In this document: piece after piece, positions 7,243-15,287 of the stretch | How positions within the stretch are numbered: position 1 is the stretch's first letter | How the letters are laid out: every line of letters begins with the position of its first letter | Assembly (NCBI GenBank): GCA_022653215.1 | Contig: JALCSJ010000006.1 | Span: 1-30,054 of the forward strand | Length of the DNA stretch: 30,054 nt | Reading direction: 5' to 3' | From: Acidaminococcaceae bacterium | GTDB taxonomy: Bacteria > Bacillota > Negativicutes > Acidaminococcales > Acidaminococcaceae | The notes under the pieces: model-generated | What the model saw: the letters and a program-made list of their open reading frames with translations, nothing else | Databases searched by the model: none | Told to the model about the DNA's origin: nothing | Translations under genes and position numbers: made by a program

Positions 7243-8720
7243 TGGGTAATTCTTTAGGAGTAGAATTTTTGACTGTTAAAGTTCAGCAATTAAAAATCGC
7301 TGTTATCGGTGATGTGATGCTGGACAGGTATTTTTACGGAGAAGTGAAAAGAATTTCGCCGGAAGCACCTGTACCGGTTAATCATGTTAAACGGATTACC
7401 TCTGTTTTAGGTGGGGCAGGAAATGTGGCGGCCAACCTGGCCCATTTAGGCTGCAAAGTTTATATGGGCGGTGTAACCGGCCGGGATGACAACAGAAAAT
7501 TGCTGGAAGGCAAATTAAAAGAAGCAGGTATTAATTACAGCGGCTTGGTACCAAGCCCCAAGCGTAGTACTATTACCAAGCTCCGTATTATCGGGGCAAG
7601 GCAGCAGATGGTTCGCTTGGACTTTGAAGAAGTTGGGGATTTGCTGAACCAAGAAGGGGAAAAACTGCTTGCCTGGCTCCAAAAAATGTTAAAGAGCGGG
7701 TTAGATGGTATTGTCCTTTCTGATTACGCCAAAGGCGTATGTTCCCAAAGTTTTTGCCAGCAAGTTATTGAGCTGGCTCATAAGCATAAAGTGCCGATTT
7801 TGGTTGATCCTAAGGGCAGTGACTGGACAAAATATACAGGCTGTGATTTTATTACTCCCAACGTTAAAGAAATGGGAGAGGCAGTAGGCAAAGCCATAAG
7901 CAATGAAGACTCCTCTGTTCAACAGGCAGCTGCACTGGCCAGAGATAAATTTAAAATTAAAAATGTAGTGGTTACCAGATCGGAAAAAGGCGTAACCCTT
8001 GTGAATAAAGATACGGTAATTAATCAATCTGCTACCGCTCAGGAAGTGTTTGATGTTTCCGGGGCCGGAGATACGGTGGCTGCGGTGCTTTTGGCGGCAG
8101 TGGCAGCACAAATGCCTTTGGCTCAGGCTCTGGATATCTCTAATAAGGCTGCAGGTATTGTAGTTTCCAAGGTTGGTACTTATCCTGTTCATAGAGAAGA
8201 ACTGTTGCAGAATGTTTTGGCTGAGTCAAGAATAAACGGTACAGGGTACAGACCCATGTCCAGGAAAGAAATTGTCAGCTTGGCTAAAACCTGGCGGGCA
8301 GCAGGGGAAAAAATAGTTTTTACCAACGGCTGTTTTGACATTCTTCATGTAGGGCATGTGACATATCTGGAACAGGCGGCAAAATTAGGACGACATTTAA
8401 TTGTGGGTCTTAATTCAGACAGTTCCGTGCGTAAATTAAAAGGTGCAACCAGACCCTTGGTTCATGAAAATGACCGGGCTAGGGTACTGGCTTCTTTAGG
8501 TTGTGTAGATGCAGTGGTGCTTTTTACCGAAGCAACACCCACCCAACTCATTAAAGGCATCAGACCGGATGTACTTGTGAAGGGCGGCGACTATAAAATA
8601 GAAGAAGTAGCAGGCAGGGAATATGCCGGAGAAGTAAAGATACTTCCTTTTGAAGAAGGCTATTCCACTACTGGTCTTGTAGAAAAAATCGTTAAACTGG
8701 TTAAGGAGGGCAAGTTATGA
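7242..8720 (+). CDS. hldE: Bifunctional heptose-7-phosphate kinase / heptose-1-phosphate adenylyltransferase
   Basis: 492 aa from ATG 7242 (GGAGG 4 nt upstream, overlapping gmhA); a TTG at about 7269 after another GGAG is a possible alternative. The N-terminal PfkB/ribokinase domain (~20-335) shows VIGDVMLDRYFYG, RISPEAPVPV, GGAGNVAANLAHLG and the signature DVSGAGDT at 271-278 with catalytic D277. The C-terminal nucleotidyltransferase domain (~350-492) has FTNGCFDILHVGH with HVGH at 369-372. The enzyme phosphorylates heptose 7-phosphate at C1 and later joins AMP to heptose 1-phosphate. As in E. coli (477 aa), both activities are fused in one chain. Its stop overlaps the hldD start (ATGA), showing tight coupling. 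All key residues are present. Confidence 0.96.
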   Translation: MGNSLGVEFLTVKVQQLKIAVIGDVMLDRYFYGEVKRISPEAPVPVNHVKRITSVLGGAGNVAANLAHLGCKVYMGGVTGRDDNRKLLEGKLKEAGINYSGLVPSPKRSTITKLRIIGARQQMVRLDFEEVGDLLNQEGEKLLAWLQKMLKSGLDGIVLSDYAKGVCSQSFCQQVIELAHKHKVPILVDPKGSDWTKYTGCDFITPNVKEMGEAVGKAISNEDSSVQQAAALARDKFKIKNVVVTRSEKGVTLVNKDTVINQSATAQEVFDVSGAGDTVAAVLLAAVAAQMPLAQALDISNKAAGIVVSKVGTYPVHREELLQNVLAESRINGTGYRPMSRKEIVSLAKTWRAAGEKIVFTNGCFDILHVGHVTYLEQAAKLGRHLIVGLNSDSSVRKLKGATRPLVHENDRARVLASLGCVDAVVLFTEATPTQLIKGIRPDVLVKGGDYKIEEVAGREYAGEVKILPFEEGYSTTGLVEKIVKLVKEGKL

Positions 8721-9694
8721 TAATCGTTACAGGTGGTGCCGGTTTTATCGGCAGTAATATTGTAAAAGGTCTCAATGAGCAAGGCCGTACGGATATTCTC
8801 ATTGTAGATAATCTGACCAATATGGTAAAGTTTAAGAATATTCAGGGACTCCAGGCTCTGGATTACATGGATAAAAACGAGTTTTTCCAGGCTTTGGAAG
8901 CAGGCAGGTTCGATAATACCCCCATTGATGTAATTTTCCATGAAGGGGCTTGTTCTGATACGATGGAATATAACGGCAAGTACATGATGGATAATAATTT
9001 TCACTATACTAAAACCTTGATGCACTTTGCTCTGAAACGTAAAATTCAATTCCTCTATGCCTCATCTGCTTCTACCTATGGCAGCGGAACGCATGGTTTT
9101 AAAGAGCATCCTGAATGCGAAGAAGCTTTAAATGTATACGCTTTTTCCAAATTATTCTTCGATAATTACGCACGTCGGTATTTTGATAAGGCAGAGAGCC
9201 AGATTGCCGGTTTCAGATATTTTAATGTCTTTGGGCCACAGGAAAATCATAAGGGAAAAATGGCTTCCATGGTTATGCAAATGTTTAACCAATGGAAAAA
9301 AGAAGGTAAAGTTAAACTGTTTGAGGGCTATGGTGATTACGGACCGGGGGAACAGACCAGGGACTTTATTTATGTTAAAGACGTTGTTAAAGTGCTGTTC
9401 TACTTCTGGAAACATCCTGAATTAAAAGGAATTTTCAACTGTGGTACAGGTCGTGCTCACCAATTTAATGACATGGCTCACGCTGTTTTGGAATATTTCG
9501 GCAAAGGGGAATTAGTGTATATTCCTTTCCCGGAAGTATTAAAAGGCAAATATCAAAGCTATACCCAGGCTGATACTACTAAATTGATGGCAGCCGGTTA
9601 TGACGGAGGCTTTACGGATTTCAGCACGGCCGTAAAGGAATATTGCGCTGTACTGGATAAAACCGGTGGTTATTATACGAAAGATTTAAAATAA
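8717..9694 (+). CDS. hldD: ADP-L-glycero-D-manno-heptose 6-epimerase
   Basis: 325 aa, starting at the ATG that overlaps the hldE stop by 4 nt, with AAGGAGG upstream inside hldE. Short-chain dehydrogenase/epimerase fold: TGGAGFIGSN at the N-terminus for NADP binding, FHEGACSDT in the middle (a phrase characteristic of HldD), the catalytic YAFSK motif with Y141 and K145 (E. coli Y140, K144), and FRYFNVFGP. It flips the stereochemistry at C6 of ADP-D-glycero-heptose to give ADP-L-glycero-heptose, the donor used by the heptosyltransferases encoded downstream. Followed by 33 bp and gmhB. Confidence 0.96.
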   Translation: MIIVTGGAGFIGSNIVKGLNEQGRTDILIVDNLTNMVKFKNIQGLQALDYMDKNEFFQALEAGRFDNTPIDVIFHEGACSDTMEYNGKYMMDNNFHYTKTLMHFALKRKIQFLYASSASTYGSGTHGFKEHPECEEALNVYAFSKLFFDNYARRYFDKAESQIAGFRYFNVFGPQENHKGKMASMVMQMFNQWKKEGKVKLFEGYGDYGPGEQTRDFIYVKDVVKVLFYFWKHPELKGIFNCGTGRAHQFNDMAHAVLEYFGKGELVYIPFPEVLKGKYQSYTQADTTKLMAAGYDGGFTDFSTAVKEYCAVLDKTGGYYTKDLK

Positions 9695-9727
9695 AAATAG
9701 CTAGGTGTTTCAAAGGAGAAAATATTC

Positions 9728-10231
9728 GTGGGAACTAAAGGGGCGTTTTTTGACAGGGACGGAGTACTGGATGTAGACAAAGGTTATACATATAGAGTAG
9801 AAGACCTGGAATGGATGCCGGGAGCCAAGGAAACTATAGCCAATTTAACGAGGCTGGGTTATAAGATTTTCGTGGTCACGAACCAAAGCGGCATTGCCAG
9901 AGGTTTTTATACTCCGGAGGATGTTCATAAGCTTCATTCTTACATGCAGGAAGAATTCCAAAAGGCCGGTGGCGAAATTACTAAATTTTACTATTGTCCC
10001 CATCATCCCACCAAAGGTATAATCCCGGAGCTGACGGTTAAGTGCAATTGCCGCAAACCTGCACCGGGTATGATCCTTCAAGCTTTCAAAGAATATGATT
10101 TGGATAAAACCGGCAGTTTTATGGTTGGAGATATGCCCAAGGATATGGAAGCGGCCAAAGCAGCAGGTTTGCCTGGATATTTATTTAAGGGCGGCAATTT
10201 ATGGGAATTTGTGCAAACCATAGTGAAATAG
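9728..10231 (+). CDS. gmhB: D-glycero-beta-D-manno-heptose-1,7-bisphosphate 7-phosphatase
   Basis: 167 aa from a GTG start, supported by AAAGGAG about 10 nt upstream and by the protein beginning at once with the family's N-terminus. HAD-superfamily phosphatase: FFDRDGVLD with the nucleophile pair D9/D11, VVTNQSG as motif II, and GDMPKDMEAA as the last motif. A zinc-binding loop C90-P-H92...C106-N-C108 matches E. coli GmhB (C92, H94, C107, C109). It removes the 7-phosphate between the two HldE reactions, so the four genes gmhA-hldE-hldD-gmhB cover all five reactions of the pathway. Confidence 0.95.
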   Translation: MGTKGAFFDRDGVLDVDKGYTYRVEDLEWMPGAKETIANLTRLGYKIFVVTNQSGIARGFYTPEDVHKLHSYMQEEFQKAGGEITKFYYCPHHPTKGIIPELTVKCNCRKPAPGMILQAFKEYDLDKTGSFMVGDMPKDMEAAKAAGLPGYLFKGGNLWEFVQTIVK

Positions 10232-10234
10232 CAT

Positions 10235-10241
10235 AAGGTGG
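10235..10241 (+). promoter_or_regulatory. Ribosome binding site that selects GTG 10250
   Basis: AAGGTGG lies 8 nt before GTG 10250. The in-frame GTG at 10238 lies inside this site and is therefore an unlikely start. Confidence 0.6.
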
Positions 10242-10249
10242 TGAAGAAC

Positions 10250-11311
10250 GTGGAATATAATAACATACTGATTATAAAAATGAGCTCACTGGGAGACATT
10301 ATCCACGCTCTGCCTTTTGCAGCGGCTTTACGCCGCAGATTTCCCCGGGCAAGGATTTCCTGGCTGGTGCATCCTCAATTTTCTGCTTTTGTACCGGAAG
10401 CACCTCTTATTGATGAGGTGCTTTATTTTGATAAAGCGGCATTTAAAAAGATGAGTTGGGGAGAAAAGGCCGCATATGCTAAGAAAATGCGCCGGGAACT
10501 CCATAGCAAAAAATTTGATTTGGTTATTGATTTGCAGGGCTTGTTTAAAAGCGGGGCACTGGCCTACCTAACCGGCTGTAAGAATAAAATAGGCTATTGT
10601 CAGATGCGGGAAGGCAGCAGTCTTATTAGCAGACCTATTACAGGGAGCCATGCTCATGACCACGTGATAGAGCGTTATTTGGACGTGGCTCGTTATTTAG
10701 GTGCAGATTGTTCTAAGATAGAGTATCCCTTGCCTAATTTGACCAAGGAAGAGACCCAGGTAGCTGCTATGCTGCCTGATATGGTGAAACCTTATATAGT
10801 CATGGCACCGGGAGCCAGGTGGGAAACCAAGCAGTGGCCTACAGGACATTTTGCCCGGTTAGGTCAAATGTTCATAAGGGACGGCTATAATGTGGTCTTA
10901 GCCGGCGCACCGGGGGACGGACCTAAAGGCACGGCAATTGAGACTATGCTGAAACAAGGGGCAGTTAGCCAAGCCGCTGCAGATATGGTTGGCAGCCTGT
11001 TCAATTTAATAGGCAAAACGAATATACGGCAATTAGGTGCCCTTATTAAAGATAGTATTTTTTATGTTAGTGCTGATACAGGCCCCTTGCATATAGCAGC
11101 AGCGCTAGGCAAGCCTTTGGTAGCTGTTTACGGGCCGACTAAACCTGACAGGACAGGACCTTATGGGGATAAAGATGCAGTAGTTTTGACCAGTCCTATT
11201 GAATGTGCCGGTTGTTTAAAAAAACATTGCGACCATTGGCAGTGCATGGCTATGGTTACTCCTGAAATGGTATATAAAGTGTTTAAGAATAAAATCCTCA
11301 GCCATAAGTGA
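10250..11311 (+). CDS. waaC: Lipopolysaccharide heptosyltransferase, WaaC-like (GT9)
   Basis: 353 aa from GTG 10250. Glycosyltransferase family 9: the N-terminal ILIIKMSSLGDIIHALPFAA is the WaaC-type S-S-x-G-D-x-x-H-x-L-P motif, VIDLQGLFKSG follows, and the ADP-heptose-binding C-terminal half carries APGARWETKQWP and SADTGPLHIAAALGKP. A C-terminal cysteine cluster (CAGCLKKHC...QC) resembles the Cys-rich tail common in bacterial heptosyltransferases. The enzyme would add the first heptose from ADP-L-glycero-D-manno-heptose to Kdo-lipid A on the inner face of the inner membrane. It starts 18 nt after gmhB and its stop lies just upstream of the next GT9 gene. Acceptor position is inferred from the N-terminal motif. 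Confidence 0.88.
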   Translation: MEYNNILIIKMSSLGDIIHALPFAAALRRRFPRARISWLVHPQFSAFVPEAPLIDEVLYFDKAAFKKMSWGEKAAYAKKMRRELHSKKFDLVIDLQGLFKSGALAYLTGCKNKIGYCQMREGSSLISRPITGSHAHDHVIERYLDVARYLGADCSKIEYPLPNLTKEETQVAAMLPDMVKPYIVMAPGARWETKQWPTGHFARLGQMFIRDGYNVVLAGAPGDGPKGTAIETMLKQGAVSQAAADMVGSLFNLIGKTNIRQLGALIKDSIFYVSADTGPLHIAAALGKPLVAVYGPTKPDRTGPYGDKDAVVLTSPIECAGCLKKHCDHWQCMAMVTPEMVYKVFKNKILSHK

Positions 11312-11346
11312 AGCAAGGTCTTGGCAGGGAAAACGAGGGACAGAAT

Positions 11347-12375
11347 ATGATTGAATTAGCAGGAAAGCGCATTATAGTAACGTTTTTAATGCACTTGGGA
11401 GATTTAATTCTCACAACACCTTTTTTATATGTGCTGAGGCGGGCGGCACCGGGAGCTCATATTACTTATTTAGTAGATGAGAAACTGGCTGATGTAGTGG
11501 GTCATAATCCTAATGTTGATGAGGTTTGGACCATTGACAAAAAGGGTAAAGACAATAATATACCCAGTATTTTGGCTATGAGCGGGCATATTTCCCAAGG
11601 AAAGTTTGATGTGCTTATTAATCTTCATCCTAATGAAAGATGCTCATTCCTGGATGCTTTTGCCAGGGTGCCTATAAAATTAGGGGCATCCCATTTCTTG
11701 TTTAGGACTTGTTTTAATCCATATATCAAATTAAACAGAAAAATTCACGCCGCGGATATGTATTTAGATGTATTAGCTAAAATCGGCGTTAAAAACCTGA
11801 AAAATAATGGCCTGGAGATTTACCCGGGAGAAGAAGATAAAGCTTTCGTAGAGGAATTTTGGCGGTCTGAGGACGTAAAAAAAGAAGAGAGGCTGGTAGG
11901 ATTCAATATTGGCAGTGCAGTTGTCACTAAAAGGTGGGCGCCGGAACGGTTTGCCCAGGTAGCGGATGCTTTGGCAGGGGAAGGCTATAGAACGATTTTC
12001 TTCGGAGGGACCATGGATGCTGCTATGGTACAGGAAGCTACGTCTTTCATGAAGACTAAACCTGTCATTGCAACGGGAAAATTTAAACTTGGCCAATTGG
12101 CGGCAGCCATGAGTCGCTGTTCCTTGATTATTACCAATGACAGCGGTCCCATGCATGTAGCAATCAGCCAAAAAGTACCAATTGTGGCTATGTATGGACC
12201 AAGTCATACGGATTTATACGGACCATATACGAAAAAAGCTACTGTGGTACGGGCTATTCCGCCTTGTGACGGCTGTCACAAACGCATGAAGCATCATTGC
12301 GATGATATGCGTTGTATGCGTGATCTGACTGTGAAGCAGGTCTTAGATGCAGCTCACGGATGGCTAAAAAAATAA
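11347..12375 (+). CDS. Second heptosyltransferase, GT9 (WaaF/WaaQ-like)
   Basis: 342 aa from ATG 11347, preferred because GAGGGA lies 6 nt upstream; an in-frame GTG 11308 would overlap the previous stop but adds residues not typical of the family. The N-terminal motif is FLMHLGDLILTTPFL, closer to the G-D-x-x-L-T-T-P form of WaaF/WaaQ enzymes than to WaaC. The C-terminal half has GSAVVTKRWAPERFA and TNDSGPMHVAISQKVP for nucleotide-sugar binding, and a Cys/His-rich end (CDGCHKRMKHHCDDMRC). It probably adds a further heptose to the inner core, following the WaaC-like enzyme. Whether it is the second or a branch heptose cannot be told from sequence. Last gene of the LPS block; no clear terminator follows before the tRNA-Lys promoter. 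Confidence 0.85.
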   Translation: MIELAGKRIIVTFLMHLGDLILTTPFLYVLRRAAPGAHITYLVDEKLADVVGHNPNVDEVWTIDKKGKDNNIPSILAMSGHISQGKFDVLINLHPNERCSFLDAFARVPIKLGASHFLFRTCFNPYIKLNRKIHAADMYLDVLAKIGVKNLKNNGLEIYPGEEDKAFVEEFWRSEDVKKEERLVGFNIGSAVVTKRWAPERFAQVADALAGEGYRTIFFGGTMDAAMVQEATSFMKTKPVIATGKFKLGQLAAAMSRCSLIITNDSGPMHVAISQKVPIVAMYGPSHTDLYGPYTKKATVVRAIPPCDGCHKRMKHHCDDMRCMRDLTVKQVLDAAHGWLKK

Positions 12376-12378
12376 TAC

Positions 12379-12407
12379 TTGCCAAATAAGGGAAAATCGT
12401 GTAATAT
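12379..12407 (+). promoter_or_regulatory. Possible promoter of tRNA-Lys
   Basis: TTGCCA - 17 bp - TAATAT, ending 37 bp before the tRNA. The -35 matches four or five of six positions; the -10 is imperfect. Confidence 0.4.
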
Positions 12408-12444
12408 ATATCAGTAACATCTTTGTAACAAACTGCACAGTTTT

Positions 12445-12520
12445 GGTCCGCTAGCTCAGCTGGTAGAGCACCTGACTCTTAATCAGGGTGTCCGGAGTTC
12501 GATCCTCCGGCGGATCACCA
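12445..12520 (+). tRNA. tRNA-Lys (anticodon CTT)
   Basis: Full cloverleaf of 76 nt with the CCA end encoded. Acceptor GGTCCGC pairs with GCGGATC, D-arm GCTCAGCTGGTAGAGC, anticodon stem CCTGA/TCAGG around loop CTCTTAA (anticodon CTT), T-arm CCGGAGTTCGATCCTCCGG region intact. Confidence 0.97.
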
Positions 12521-12531
12521 ATTAAAAATTT

Positions 12532-12559
12532 AGTCCTGCTCTTGTGAGCGGGACTTTTT
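12532..12559 (+). terminator. Rho-independent terminator after tRNA-Lys
   Basis: 10-bp stem AGTCCTGCTC/GAGCGGGACT with one G-T pair, 4-nt loop TTGT, then TTTT-A-TTTT. Confidence 0.88.
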
Positions 12560-12565
12560 ATTTTA

Positions 12566-12574
12566 TGCTATAAT
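12566..12574 (+). promoter_or_regulatory. Extended -10 promoter of the alcohol dehydrogenase gene
   Basis: TGC-TATAAT, 52 bp before the ATG at 12627 and directly behind the tRNA terminator; no good -35. Confidence 0.5.
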
Positions 12575-12626
12575 TAAAAAGCAGTTTAATAGGAAAAATA
12601 TCACAGGCACAAAGGAGCGTACAGTC

Positions 12627-13811
12627 ATGGTTCATAATTTTATTTATTACACACCGACAAAAGTAGTATTTGGTAAAAACACGGAAAAAGAAACAGGAAA
12701 GTTAGTTAGGGAACAAGGCTGCCAAAAAGTTTTAATTGTTTATGGAGGCGGCAGTGTTGTACGCAGCGGTCTTTTAGACAGGGTTAAAGAAGTTTTGACA
12801 GAGGCGGAAGTTGCTTTTATAGAACTGGGTGGCGTAGTTCCCAATCCTCATCTGTCTAAAGTATATGAAGGTATTGACGCAGCAAAGAAGTTTGGGGCTC
12901 AATTAATTTTAGCTGTAGGAGGGGGCAGTGTTATTGACACGGCCAAAGCCATCGGCTACGGAGTTGCTAACGAAGGAGATGTTTGGGATTTTTATGATTT
13001 CAAGCGTCAGCCCAAAGCCTGTTTGCCTATTGGTGTGGTCCTGACCATTGCTGCGACCGGCAGTGAAATGAGCGATTCTTCCGTTATCACCAAAGAAGAA
13101 GGCGGCCTAAAACGGGCCTGCAATACGAACCTGGCCCGTCCGGTTTTTGCCGTAATGAATCCGGAACTGACGGAAACTTTGCCGGATTACCAGACGGCCT
13201 GCGGCTGTTCCGATATTATTATGCATACCTTGGAAAGATATTTTACCAATGGAGACAAGATGGAAATTACCGACGCTCTTGCTAAAGGAGTAATTCAAAC
13301 TACCATGCAACAGGCGGTGATTCTCCGTGACAATCCTAAAGATTATGATGCCAGGGCAGAGGTCCTTTGGACCGGCAGCTTGTCCCATAATGGCCTAACC
13401 GGCTGCGGCAATACTAATAATGACTTTGCTTCTCATAGATTGGAACATGAAATCGGCGGTATGTTTGATGTGGCTCATGGAGCAGGACTGACAGCAATCT
13501 GGGGAAGCTGGGCCAGATATGTATATAAAGACTGCCTGCCTCGTTTCCATAAGTTCGCAGTAGATGTTATGGGTATTATAGACCAAGGTAGTGCAGAAGA
13601 AGTTGCTCTTAAAGGCATTGCCGCCATGGAAGCATTTTTCACATCAATAAAAATGCCGACTAATTTGCATCAGCTTGGCATTAATCCTACAGAAGAACAA
13701 TTGAAAATATTAGCACATAAATGCAGCATTACAACTCATGATAACCTAGGCTCCGCCAAGGTTTTACACGAGGCTGACATGCTGGCAATTTATCAAGCGG
13801 CCAACCAATAA
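12627..13811 (+). CDS. Iron-type NAD(P)H-dependent alcohol dehydrogenase (YqhD/BDH-like)
   Basis: 394 aa, ATG with AGGAG 9 nt upstream. Group III (iron-type) alcohol dehydrogenase of the YqhD/butanol dehydrogenase branch. The N-terminal Rossmann-like half contains VYGGGSVVRSG and the GGGSVIDTAKA motif; the helical C-terminal half has the four metal ligands D196, H200, H270 and H284 (E. coli YqhD D194, H198, H267, H281) within CSDIIMHTLERYF and FDVAHGAGL. Such enzymes reduce aldehydes to alcohols with NADPH in the cytoplasm, for fermentation or aldehyde detoxification. It is a single-gene unit between a promoter and a hairpin. Substrate and metal (Fe or Zn) cannot be fixed from sequence. Confidence 0.92.
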   Translation: MVHNFIYYTPTKVVFGKNTEKETGKLVREQGCQKVLIVYGGGSVVRSGLLDRVKEVLTEAEVAFIELGGVVPNPHLSKVYEGIDAAKKFGAQLILAVGGGSVIDTAKAIGYGVANEGDVWDFYDFKRQPKACLPIGVVLTIAATGSEMSDSSVITKEEGGLKRACNTNLARPVFAVMNPELTETLPDYQTACGCSDIIMHTLERYFTNGDKMEITDALAKGVIQTTMQQAVILRDNPKDYDARAEVLWTGSLSHNGLTGCGNTNNDFASHRLEHEIGGMFDVAHGAGLTAIWGSWARYVYKDCLPRFHKFAVDVMGIIDQGSAEEVALKGIAAMEAFFTSIKMPTNLHQLGINPTEEQLKILAHKCSITTHDNLGSAKVLHEADMLAIYQAANQ

Positions 13812-13815
13812 AATT

Positions 13816-13844
13816 TTGGCATCCATTTAACAAGTGGGTGCCAA
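13816..13844 (+). promoter_or_regulatory. Inverted repeat overlapping the DUF819 gene promoter
   Basis: TTGGCATCCA (13816-13825) and TGGGTGCCAA (13835-13844) pair over 10 bp with one G-T pair and a 9-nt spacer that holds most of the likely -35 (TTAACA, 13827-13832). It could be an operator for a dimeric regulator, or a weak terminator of the alcohol dehydrogenase gene; no T run follows it on the plus strand. Confidence 0.5.
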
Positions 13845-13856
13845 ATATGCTATAAT
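13827..13856 (+). promoter_or_regulatory. Promoter of the DUF819 gene
   Basis: TTAACA - 18 bp - TATAAT, with an extended TGC just before the -10. Transcription from here would give a leader of about 130 nt before the ATG at 13996. Confidence 0.6.
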
Positions 13857-13869
13857 GTAAAAGTAATAT

Positions 13870-13904
13870 CGGACATAGGAGATAACTGATTATCTGCATG
13901 TCTG
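13870..13904 (+). promoter_or_regulatory. Structured start of the DUF819 mRNA leader
   Basis: CGGACAT (13870-13876) can pair with ATGTCTG (13898-13904, one G-U), enclosing an internal loop AGGA/TGC and an inner stem GATAA/TTATC (13881-13885 with 13890-13894) with loop CTGA. A further 7-bp pairing TATGATG/CGTCATA (13912-13918 with 13945-13951) is possible downstream. No known riboswitch class was recognised. Confidence 0.35.
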
Positions 13905-13995
13905 CTTGGCATATGATGGTTAAAACTTTGCGGGAGGAGGCAGGCGTCATAGTAACTAATTAAGACAGTAGAAACTAAATAGAGGAGGTTTTGCA

Positions 13996-15168
13996 ATGAT
14001 TACCAATGGTTTTACGTATATTGCATTTTTAATCTTTTTTGCCGGTTTTATGGTAATGTTGGAAAAGAAAACTCAGGCTAAGATTTTTAAGGTGTTGCCG
14101 CCTGTAGTAATGATTTATTTGATTACCATGTTAATGTGTACTGTTCAGCTGTGGGATTTAAAAGCAACAAAACCTGCATATGGTGCTTTGAAAAACAATC
14201 TTTTATACGCAATGATTTTCTTGTTCTTACTGCGTTGCGATATTCGCAAAGTTTTAAAATTAGGACCTAGAATGTTATTAGGTTTCTTCTCTGCTACATT
14301 AACTATTATGATAGGCTTTATTACTTCCTATGCAATTTTCCATAGCTATATGGAACCGGAAGCCTGGAAAGCTCTTGCTGCTTTGTGCGGCAGCTGGATC
14401 GGCGGCAGCGGTAATATGATTGCCGTGCAGTCAGCTTTGGACGTTCATGAAGGTGCTATGGCTTATGCTTTGGTTGTTGACTCCATCGATTACTCTATCT
14501 GGGTAATGTTCTTATTGTGGGCAGTAAGCTTGGCTCCTAAGTTCAATGCTTGGACTAAAGCTGATACCAGCGCTTTGGATGAAGTTTCCAGACGTTTGGA
14601 AGAAGCTGATGCTGCCAATAAAGAGCCCATCACTTTTGCTTCATTGATTTTCCTGTTAGGCGGCGGGTTGCTTGTTTCTGCTCTGGCACAAAATGCCGGT
14701 GTTGCTATTCAAGCTGCTTTAAAAGGTGTTATTCCTTTGGATAAAGCTACCTGGATTGTTCTGGTTGTTACCGCAGCCGGTTTAATCGGTGCTGTTACGC
14801 CTTTGGCTAGAATCAAAGGTGCTCCTGAATTGAGCAATATGATGCTGTATAGCGTTATCGCCCTATTAGCTTCCAGAGCAAGCCTCTTGGAACTGAGAGA
14901 TGCTCCTCTGTGGATTTTGGCCGGTTTCGTTATCCTAGGTATCCACGGCGTTCTGTTCCTGGCTATTGCCAAGGCTTTGAAGCTGGATATGTTTACCTGC
15001 GGTGTTGCCTCCCTGGCGAACATCGGTGGTACTGCTTCAGCTCCTGTTCTGGCCGGCACTTATTCCGGGTCTTTGGTACCTGTAGGTGTTCTTATGGCTT
15101 TGATAGGCTACGCAGTTGGTACGCCTTTAGCACTGGTAACAGCTCAGATTATGAAGATGTTTGCTTAG
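13996..15168 (+). CDS. DUF819 family integral membrane protein (YjcL-like)
   Basis: 390 aa, ATG with GAGGAGG about 8 nt upstream. About ten hydrophobic segments across the length make it a polytopic inner-membrane protein. The DUF819 signatures are two glycine-rich stretches placed like transporter re-entrant loops: GSWIGGSGNMIAV at ~131-143 and ANIGGTASAPVLAGTY at ~341-356. The family is uncharacterised; its architecture suggests a secondary transporter, and the substrate is unknown. A hydrophilic loop around residues 190-212 (KADTSALDEVSRRLEEADAA) separates two halves of the protein. It is monocistronic, between its own promoter with a long leader and a strong terminator at 15221. Confidence 0.85.
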   Translation: MITNGFTYIAFLIFFAGFMVMLEKKTQAKIFKVLPPVVMIYLITMLMCTVQLWDLKATKPAYGALKNNLLYAMIFLFLLRCDIRKVLKLGPRMLLGFFSATLTIMIGFITSYAIFHSYMEPEAWKALAALCGSWIGGSGNMIAVQSALDVHEGAMAYALVVDSIDYSIWVMFLLWAVSLAPKFNAWTKADTSALDEVSRRLEEADAANKEPITFASLIFLLGGGLLVSALAQNAGVAIQAALKGVIPLDKATWIVLVVTAAGLIGAVTPLARIKGAPELSNMMLYSVIALLASRASLLELRDAPLWILAGFVILGIHGVLFLAIAKALKLDMFTCGVASLANIGGTASAPVLAGTYSGSLVPVGVLMALIGYAVGTPLALVTAQIMKMFA

Positions 15169-15220
15169 TTTAGTTCCTAAAAGAGACAACACTCTTCTGG
15201 AAACTGGTATTATGCTAACA

Positions 15221-15276
15221 AGAGGCTGTAAATGTAATGACCAAAAGTCATTCTTTTACCGCCTCTTTATTTTTTT
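15221..15276 (+). terminator. Rho-independent terminator after the DUF819 gene
   Basis: Long hairpin: AGAGGC/GCCTCT outer stem, GTAAA/TTTAC, inner AATGAC/GTCATT with loop CAAAA, followed by TTTATTTTTTT. Confidence 0.9.
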
Positions 15277-15287
15277 CAAGAATATAC

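Noticed and set aside
7701..8192. 163-codon minus-strand frame within hldE
   Set aside because: Shadow of hldE; low-complexity basic composition and no known motif.
11218..11272. Cysteine cluster at the C-terminus of the heptosyltransferase as a novel metal site
   Set aside because: A similar Cys-rich tail is common in GT9 heptosyltransferases, so it is a family trait rather than a new feature.
13898..13963. 21-codon reading frame (MSAWHMMVKTL...) in the DUF819 leader
   Set aside because: No ribosome site at proper distance (AGGAG is 17 nt away) and its start lies inside the predicted hairpin; a leader peptide is possible but unsupported.
14709..15173. Overlapping reading frames on both strands inside the DUF819 gene
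   Set aside because: Alternate frames of a clear membrane-protein gene, with no ribosome site or family signature.
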